Part shown: piece by piece, positions 1 to 5,054 of the stretch
How positions within the stretch are numbered: position 1 is the first letter of the stretch
How the letters are laid out: each line of letters begins with the position of its first letter
Assembly (NCBI GenBank): GCA_018668795.1
Contig: JABJBD010000032.1
Span: 1-7,849 of the forward strand
Direction of reading: 5' to 3'
Length of the DNA: 7,849 bases
DNA from: Candidatus Puniceispirillum sp.
Lineage (GTDB): Bacteria > Pseudomonadota > Alphaproteobacteria > Puniceispirillales > Puniceispirillaceae
The notes under the pieces: model-generated
The model's input: only the letters and a program-made list of their open reading frames with translations
Told to the model about the DNA's origin: nothing
Databases searched by the model: none
Position numbers and translations under genes: made by a program

Positions 1-188
1 ACGGGAAAATTCTCGACAAATCTGGCGTTGAGGCATTGGCCAAATTGCCATCTCTTGACGAATTACGCGGCAAGCTTGTTGGGCTTCTTCAAGCCCCAGC
101 AGGAAAACTTGCACGTGTGGCTCAGGCTCCGGCCGGAAAGCTCGCACGCGTCATCAAAGCACGCGAAGACCAATTGCAGAGTTCATAA
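1..188 (+). CDS. rplJ: 50S ribosomal protein L10, C-terminal fragment
   Basis: This is the last 61 or so codons of L10, the stalk base protein. L10 binds 23S rRNA through its N-terminal domain (outside the window) and carries L7/L12 dimers on its C-terminal helix. The visible frame starts at base 3 (bases 1-2 finish a cut codon), reads GKILDKSGVEALAKLPSLDE and onward, and stops at TAA 186-188. The tail holds two copies of QAPAGKLARV, encoded with different synonymous codons; paired QAPA-type segments are common in alphaproteobacterial L10, so this looks like a family trait and not a recent duplication. It ends in a hydrophilic KAREDQLQSS tail. The gene is directly upstream of rplL, the standard bacterial order. 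In other bacteria L10 represses its own mRNA by binding the leader, which is not in this window. Family identity is secure. Confidence 0.93.
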   Translation, partial: GKILDKSGVEALAKLPSLDELRGKLVGLLQAPAGKLARVAQAPAGKLARVIKAREDQLQSS

Positions 189-225
189 TTTAAACCTAGA
201 AGTTCAAGCTTAATGGAGTATACAA

Positions 226-606
226 ATGGCTGATATAGCAAAAATCGCAGAAGACCTTTCCAACCTTACAGTTCTCGAAGCTGCTGAGTTGGCAACAATG
301 CTGGAAGAGAAGTGGGGCGTGTCTGCCGCTGCTGCTCCTATGGCAATGGCAATGCCAGCTGGCGGCGGTGACGCTGGCGGCGCGGCTGAGGCAAAAACTG
401 AATTTGACGTTGTTCTGACTGCCGCTGGTGCATCAAAGATCAATGTTATTAAAGAAGTTCGCGCGATCACAGGTCTTGGCCTGAAAGAAGCAAAAGACCT
501 CGTCGAAGCAGCACCTAAAGCTGTCAAAGAAGCCGTGTCTGAGGACGAAGCGAATGAAATTAAAGGCAAGCTTGAAGAAGCTGGTGCCTCTGTCGAAGTT
601 AAGTAA
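226..606 (+). CDS. rplL: 50S ribosomal protein L7/L12
   Basis: This complete 126-aa protein is the stalk protein that binds L10 as dimers and recruits and stimulates the translation GTPases (EF-Tu, EF-G, IF2, RF3). Residues 1-35 are the N-terminal dimerisation helices (ADIAKIAEDLSNLTVLEAAE). Residues 36-56 are a flexible Ala/Gly-rich hinge that contains an unusual Met-Ala-Met-Ala-Met run at 39-43. Residues 57-126 are the globular factor-binding domain, with the hallmark helix around residues 71-93 (KINVIKEVR, then TGLGLKEAKDLV). Length is normal for the family (about 120-130 aa). The start is supported by a GGAG Shine-Dalgarno at 215-218, 7 nt before the ATG, and by alignment to the family N-terminus. 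It follows rplJ after 37 nt and is surely co-transcribed with it. The coding region favours codons typical of a highly expressed gene. The open frame on the opposite strand is a codon-bias shadow. Confidence 0.98.
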   Translation: MADIAKIAEDLSNLTVLEAAELATMLEEKWGVSAAAAPMAMAMPAGGGDAGGAAEAKTEFDVVLTAAGASKINVIKEVRAITGLGLKEAKDLVEAAPKAVKEAVSEDEANEIKGKLEEAGASVEVK

Positions 607-615
607 CTTTGACGG

Positions 616-639
616 AACAGCTTACATTTAAAAGCTGTT
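616..639 (+). promoter_or_regulatory. Stem-loop just after rplL
   Basis: AACAGCTT (616-623) and AAGCTGTT (632-639) form a perfect 8-bp inverted repeat around an 8-nt AT-rich loop, starting 10 nt after the rplL stop. No T-run follows, so it is not a canonical intrinsic terminator. By analogy with the E. coli rplL-rpoB spacer it could stabilise the rplL 3' end or form part of an RNA processing site; that role is inference. Confidence 0.55.
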
Positions 640-649
640 GAAAATTGCT

Positions 650-680
650 TGCACCGGGTGGCGTTTCGCTATCCGGTGCA
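650..680 (+). promoter_or_regulatory. Strong hairpin in the rplL-rpoB spacer (possible processing site)
   Basis: TGCACCGG (650-657) pairs perfectly with CCGGTGCA (673-680). The pairing continues inward through G.U, U-A, G.U, G-C, C-G and G-C to a UUU loop at 664-666, giving about 14 consecutive pairs with two wobbles. It is the strongest RNA structure seen in the window. No U-tract follows, so termination here is unlikely. The E. coli spacer carries an RNase III cleavage site in a long hairpin between rplL and rpoB, and this element sits in the same place. The structure is read directly from the sequence; the RNase III role is inferred. Confidence 0.6.
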
Positions 681-729
681 AGGTCGTTAAAAACCTGAAA
701 GCTGAAACATTTTCGCTGGATGGACCAAA

Positions 730-754
730 CCAAGCTTCCAACTTGGCCTTTTTT
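730..754 (+). terminator. Weak terminator-like hairpin, candidate attenuator before rpoB
   Basis: CCAAG (730-734) can pair with CTTGG (742-746) across a 7-nt loop, followed after two C residues by six T residues (749-754). The layout is that of an intrinsic terminator, but the stem is only 5 bp and moderately stable, so at most partial termination is expected. It lies 37 nt before the rpoB ATG. E. coli has a partial attenuator between rplL and rpoB that lowers polymerase transcription relative to ribosomal protein transcription; this is a plausible counterpart. Confidence 0.35.
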
Positions 755-791
755 GAGTTGGTGAGCCGAGATTTTGATGAGGGATCACTAA

Positions 792-3700
792 ATGGCATCG
801 CACGTAAGTACCTTGGATAGTCGCAAGCGGGTTCGCCGCACATTTGGGCAATTGGAAGAAATCACGCCAATGCCAAATCTGATCGATGTTCAACGGTCAA
901 GTTATGATAGCTTTTTACAAATGGATATTTCGGTGCCTGATCGTATCGATCACGGGTTACAGGAAACCTTTAAATCAGTTTTCCCGATCGAAGATTTTGC
1001 TGGTCGTTCGATCCTTGAATTTGTGTCTTATGATCTTGAAAAGCCAAAATACGACGTTGAAGAATGTCAACAGCGCGGGCTGACTTTTGCCTCGCCGCTT
1101 AAGGTGACCTTGCGTCTGGTAGTTTGGGAAGAAGACGAAGACACAGGTGCGCGTTCAATTCGCGACATCAAGGAACAGGACGTCTATATGGGCGATCTGC
1201 CGCTTATGACGTCAAATGGTACTTTCATTGTGAATGGCACCGAACGTGTGATCGTGTCACAGATGCACCGGTCACCAGGCGTATTTTTCGATCATGACCG
1301 TGGCAAAACTCATGCTTCGGGCAAATTGCTGTTTGCTGCCCGCGTTATTCCCTATCGTGGATCATGGCTTGATTTTGAATTTGATGCCAAAGATATTCTT
1401 AACGTGCGTATTGATCGCAAGCGTAAATTGCCATCAACAACCTTTATGATGGCATTGCCTGACGCCGACTCACAAGCCTATATGACTGCCTGCGTCGAAT
1501 CTGGCGAAGATATTGACCCATCACGTGTTGTCGGTATGAGCCGTGAAGAAATTCTCAGCTATTTCTACAATGCAGTTGCTTATAAACGCGATGGTGATGG
1601 CTGGCGCTTTCCCCTTAATACTGACAAGCTTAAAGGTAGCCAGTTGGTTCGTGATCTAGTTGATGCCGACACCAAAAAGGTTGTTGCCAAAGCAGGCACA
1701 AAAATGACACCGCGCTCGCTGAAAAAGCTGGCTGAAGGCGGCGTCAAAGATATTCTTGTTCCTGATACCGATATTCTTGGTCGTTTTATTGCTGAAGACA
1801 TCATCAATATGTCAACTGGCGAAGTCTATGCCGAAGCTGGTGAAGAAATCACCGAAGAGCTAGTGGCGCGCTTTGTTGAAAATGGCAATGATGAAATCAG
1901 CGTTCTATTTATCGACAATGTCAATTTTGGGCCGCATCTGCGCAACACATTGGCCGCTGACCGCAATACATGTCGGGAAGAAGCGCTGGTCGATATTTAT
2001 CGTGTTATGCGTCCGGGCGAGCCGCCAACATTGGAAAGTTCACATGCTTTGTTCCAAAGCCTGTTTTTCACTTCCGAACGCTATGACCTGTCATCCGTTG
2101 GCCGTGTGAAAATGAATTCACGCCTTGATCTGGACACTGATGATTCTGTCCGCATTCTGCGCAAGCAGGACGTGATGGCAATTCTGAAAGTTCTAACGGG
2201 TCTCAAAGATGGACGTGGCGATATTGACGATATTGACCATCTAGGTAACCGCCGGGTTCGTTCGGTTGGTGAATTGATGGAAAACCAATATCGTGTTGGT
2301 TTGTTGCGTATGGAACGTGCCATTCGTGAACGTATGGGCGCTGTTGAAATCGACACTGTCATGCCTGCCGACCTGATTAACGCCAAACCAGCTGCGGCTG
2401 CCGTGCGTGAATTCTTTGGCTCATCGCAATTGTCACAATTTATGGATCAGACCAACCCATTGTCTGAAATCACCCATAAACGCCGTGTTTCGGCGCTTGG
2501 GCCAGGCGGCTTGACGCGCGAACGTGCGGGCTTTGAGGTGCGCGACGTGCATCCAACGCATTATGGCCGAATTTGCCCGATTGAAACGCCAGAAGGACCG
2601 AATATTGGTCTTATCAACTCGCTGGCAACCTATGCCCAGATCAATCGTTATGGCTTTATCGAAACACCATATCGTAAAGTCGTCGAAGGCAAGGTGACAG
2701 ACGAGGTACGCTATATCTCGGCTATGGAAGAAGGCCGTTATACGATTGCACAGGCGAATGCCGAACTTGATGCCAAAGGCGTTTTTGTTGGTGAATTGAT
2801 CCCGGTACGTCGGGCTGGTGAAATTGGCCTTGCCCGTCCAACCGATATTGAATTGATGGACGTATCGCCAAAACAGCTAGTATCTGTTGCCGCGGCACTG
2901 ATTCCGTTTTTGGAAAATGATGACGCGAACCGTGCTTTGATGGGCTCGAACATGCAACGTCAGGCAGTGCCTCTGGTAAAAGCCGAAGCGCCAATTGTAG
3001 GCACTGGTATGGAAGCTCGTGTCGCCCGTGATTCGGGTGTTACGATCGTTGCAAAACGTGCTGGTGTTATCGATCAGGTCGATGCAACACGTATTGTTGT
3101 GCGCGCCAGCGAAGAAACAACCGAAGAAGTATCGCCGGTTGACATCTACAGCCTGTTAAAGTTCCAGCGTTCAAACCAGAACACAACTGTCAACCAGCGC
3201 CCACTTGTAAAAGTTGGTGATACGGTTCGTCGAGGTGACATCATCGCTGATGGCCCATCGACCGAGGATGGTGAATTGGCACTTGGCCGGAACGTGCTTG
3301 TCGCGTTTATGCCTTGGAATGGTTACAACTTTGAAGATTCAATCCTGATTTCTGAACGTATTGTCCGTGACGACGTATTCACATCGATCCATATCGAAGA
3401 ATATGAAGTGATGGCACGTGATACAAAGCTTGGTCAGGAAGAAATCACCCGCGACATTCCTAATGTCGGTGAAGAAGCACTAAAGAATCTAGACGAGGCA
3501 GGCATCGTCTATGTCGGTGCTGAGGTTGGACCAAGTGACATTCTGGTTGGCAAGGTGACACCAAAAGGTGAATCACCAATGACGCCCGAAGAAAAACTGC
3601 TACGCGCCATTTTTGGTGAAAAGGCATCTGACGTTCGTGACACATCTTTGAAACTGCCACCTGGCGGTTCAGGTACGGTTGTTGAAGTGCGGGTTTTCTC

Positions 3701-4970
3701 ACGTCGTGGTGTTGAAAAGGACGAGCGTGCGCTGGCCATTGACCGTGCTGAAATCGATCGTCTTGGAAAAGACCGTGATGACGAACGCTCTATCCTTGAG
3801 CGTGGTTTCCACGGTCGTATGACCGAACTGTTTGCAGATCAGACAGTGGCGTCAGGACCAAAGGGCATAAAAGCGGGCACCAAAATCGATGATGCACTGC
3901 TGAACGAATTGCCAAAGTCACAATGGCAGCAGATTGCTGTTAAAGATGACAAAGTGCAAAAGCTTGTCGAAGCGCAGATTGCCAACTTTGAAAATGCTGT
4001 TGCGGCCTTGCAGGCACGCTTCAATGACAAGGTTGACAAGCTTCAGGGTGGTGACGAATTACTCCCGGGCGTGATGAAGATGGTTAAGGTTTTTGTAGCC
4101 GTAAAGCGCAAGCTTCAGCCAGGTGACAAAATGGCTGGCCGTCATGGCAACAAAGGTGTGATCTCGCGGATAGTGCCTGCCGAAGATATGCCATATCTGG
4201 AAGATGGAACGCCGGTTGATATCGTGCTGAACCCGCTTGGGGTGCCGTCACGTATGAATGTTGGACAGATTCTGGAAACGCATCTTGGCTGGGCGGCACG
4301 TGGCCTAGGTAAACAGGTTGGCGCGGCGGCGGAAGCGGCGCGTGCTAATGCTGATACCTCAAAGCTACGCGATACCTTGTCAGGCATGTATTCTGCTGAA
4401 CAATACCAGAATGAACTGGCAGTGATGGATGATGATCAGATCATTGAACAGGCCGAAATTCTTGGTCGTGGTGTGCCTATGGGGACACCGGTATTTGATG
4501 GCGCGCGTGAAGCCGATGTCGTGGGTCTGCTGAAAAAGGCCGGACTTAGTGAAACAGGTCAGGAATGGCTTACTGATGGACGTACAGGCGAAGTTTTCGA
4601 CCGTGCTGTCACCGTTGGCTATATCTATATGCTGAAATTGCATCACCTTGTTGATGACAAGATTCACGCTCGTTCGATCGGTCCTTACTCGCTGGTTACA
4701 CAGCAGCCGCTTGGTGGTAAGGCACAGTTCGGTGGACAGCGCTTTGGTGAGATGGAGGTCTGGGCACTTGAAGCTTATGGCGCGGCCTACACCTTGCAGG
4801 AAATGCTCACCGTCAAGTCGGATGACGTTTCAGGCCGGACAAAGGTTTATGAAGCCATTGTTCGCGGTGATGATGACTTTGAATCTGGCATTCCGGAATC
4901 CTTCAATGTTTTGGTCAAAGAGCTTCGCTCGCTTGGTCTGAATGTTGATTTGCATGAGGCAGAATACTAG
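792..4970 (+). CDS. rpoB: DNA-directed RNA polymerase subunit beta
   Basis: This complete 1392-aa protein is the second largest subunit of RNA polymerase and, with beta', forms the active-site cleft. A GAGGGA Shine-Dalgarno at 779-784, 7 nt before the ATG, and the family-like N-terminus (RKRVRRTFGQLEEITPMPNL) support the start. The lobe and protrusion occupy roughly the first 500 residues. The rifampicin pocket begins at G543 (GSSQLSQFMDQTNPLSE); the equivalents of E. coli D516, H526 and S531 are D552, H562 and S567, all in the drug-sensitive state. NGYNFEDSIL holds E848 and D849 near the active site. The flap-region motif AIFGEKASDV lies near 939-948. KLQPGDKMAGRHGNKGVIS carries the nucleotide-contacting lysines K1113 and K1121. 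The C-terminal clamp motif GGKAQFGGQRFGEMEVWALE starts at 1308. The protein is about 50 aa longer than in E. coli, partly from an insert at about 223-248. Codon use is uniform and matches rplL and the first part of rpoC. Confidence 0.99.
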   Translation: MASHVSTLDSRKRVRRTFGQLEEITPMPNLIDVQRSSYDSFLQMDISVPDRIDHGLQETFKSVFPIEDFAGRSILEFVSYDLEKPKYDVEECQQRGLTFASPLKVTLRLVVWEEDEDTGARSIRDIKEQDVYMGDLPLMTSNGTFIVNGTERVIVSQMHRSPGVFFDHDRGKTHASGKLLFAARVIPYRGSWLDFEFDAKDILNVRIDRKRKLPSTTFMMALPDADSQAYMTACVESGEDIDPSRVVGMSREEILSYFYNAVAYKRDGDGWRFPLNTDKLKGSQLVRDLVDADTKKVVAKAGTKMTPRSLKKLAEGGVKDILVPDTDILGRFIAEDIINMSTGEVYAEAGEEITEELVARFVENGNDEISVLFIDNVNFGPHLRNTLAADRNTCREEALVDIYRVMRPGEPPTLESSHALFQSLFFTSERYDLSSVGRVKMNSRLDLDTDDSVRILRKQDVMAILKVLTGLKDGRGDIDDIDHLGNRRVRSVGELMENQYRVGLLRMERAIRERMGAVEIDTVMPADLINAKPAAAAVREFFGSSQLSQFMDQTNPLSEITHKRRVSALGPGGLTRERAGFEVRDVHPTHYGRICPIETPEGPNIGLINSLATYAQINRYGFIETPYRKVVEGKVTDEVRYISAMEEGRYTIAQANAELDAKGVFVGELIPVRRAGEIGLARPTDIELMDVSPKQLVSVAAALIPFLENDDANRALMGSNMQRQAVPLVKAEAPIVGTGMEARVARDSGVTIVAKRAGVIDQVDATRIVVRASEETTEEVSPVDIYSLLKFQRSNQNTTVNQRPLVKVGDTVRRGDIIADGPSTEDGELALGRNVLVAFMPWNGYNFEDSILISERIVRDDVFTSIHIEEYEVMARDTKLGQEEITRDIPNVGEEALKNLDEAGIVYVGAEVGPSDILVGKVTPKGESPMTPEEKLLRAIFGEKASDVRDTSLKLPPGGSGTVVEVRVFSRRGVEKDERALAIDRAEIDRLGKDRDDERSILERGFHGRMTELFADQTVASGPKGIKAGTKIDDALLNELPKSQWQQIAVKDDKVQKLVEAQIANFENAVAALQARFNDKVDKLQGGDELLPGVMKMVKVFVAVKRKLQPGDKMAGRHGNKGVISRIVPAEDMPYLEDGTPVDIVLNPLGVPSRMNVGQILETHLGWAARGLGKQVGAAAEAARANADTSKLRDTLSGMYSAEQYQNELAVMDDDQIIEQAEILGRGVPMGTPVFDGAREADVVGLLKKAGLSETGQEWLTDGRTGEVFDRAVTVGYIYMLKLHHLVDDKIHARSIGPYSLVTQQPLGGKAQFGGQRFGEMEVWALEAYGAAYTLQEMLTVKSDDVSGRTKVYEAIVRGDDDFESGIPESFNVLVKELRSLGLNVDLHEAEY

Positions 4971-4988
4971 GCCGTTTAGGCTGGTGCT

Positions 4989-5008
4989 CCCACCGCGATG
5001 TCGGTGGG
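4989..5008 (+). promoter_or_regulatory. Stem-loop in the rpoB-rpoC spacer
   Basis: CCCACCG (4989-4995) pairs perfectly with CGGTGGG (5002-5008) around a 6-nt loop, 18 nt after the rpoB stop. It is GC-rich, but no T-run follows, so it should not end transcription. It could mark the rpoB 3' end for mRNA stability or processing; there is no direct evidence of function. Confidence 0.5.
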
Positions 5009-5028
5009 CGGCAGGTACTTATTTGAAA

Positions 5029-5047
5029 CCAACTTATGTTGGAAAGG
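5029..5047 (+). promoter_or_regulatory. Small hairpin abutting the rpoC Shine-Dalgarno
   Basis: CCAAC (5029-5033) and GTTGG (5038-5042) form a 5-bp stem with a TTAT loop. AAAGG, the likely Shine-Dalgarno, follows at 5043-5047, 7 nt before the rpoC ATG at 5055. The 3' arm touches the ribosome binding site without covering its core, so the hairpin might tune rpoC initiation or keep the site single-stranded. A 5-bp stem can arise by chance. Confidence 0.35.
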
Positions 5048-5054
5048 TAGATAG

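Noticed and set aside
92..164. Tandem QAPAGKLARV repeat at the L10 C-terminus as a recent duplication
   Set aside because: The two copies differ at many synonymous sites, and paired QAPA-type segments are common in alphaproteobacterial L10, so the repeat is old.
28..213. 61-aa open frame overlapping the end of rplJ
   Set aside because: Out of frame with L10, whose C-terminal sequence is clear in the other frame.
210..569. 119-aa open frame antisense to rplL
   Set aside because: Low-complexity Ala/Ser product that mirrors the Ala-rich L12 codons; no supporting start context.
638..680. Possible internal sigma-70 promoter for rpoB (TTGAAA or TTGCTT as a -35 element)
   Set aside because: No acceptable -10 hexamer at 16-18 nt from either, and the region is better explained by the hairpin.
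638..820. 60-aa open frame in the rplL-rpoB spacer
   Set aside because: It runs through the strong 650-680 hairpin and into rpoB in another frame, has no good ribosome binding site and resembles no known protein. The antisense frames here are no better.
2412..2515. Rifampicin-resistance mutation in rpoB
   Set aside because: The equivalents of D516, H526 and S531 are all the sensitive-type residues; the Thr at the position of E. coli N518 is common in this group.
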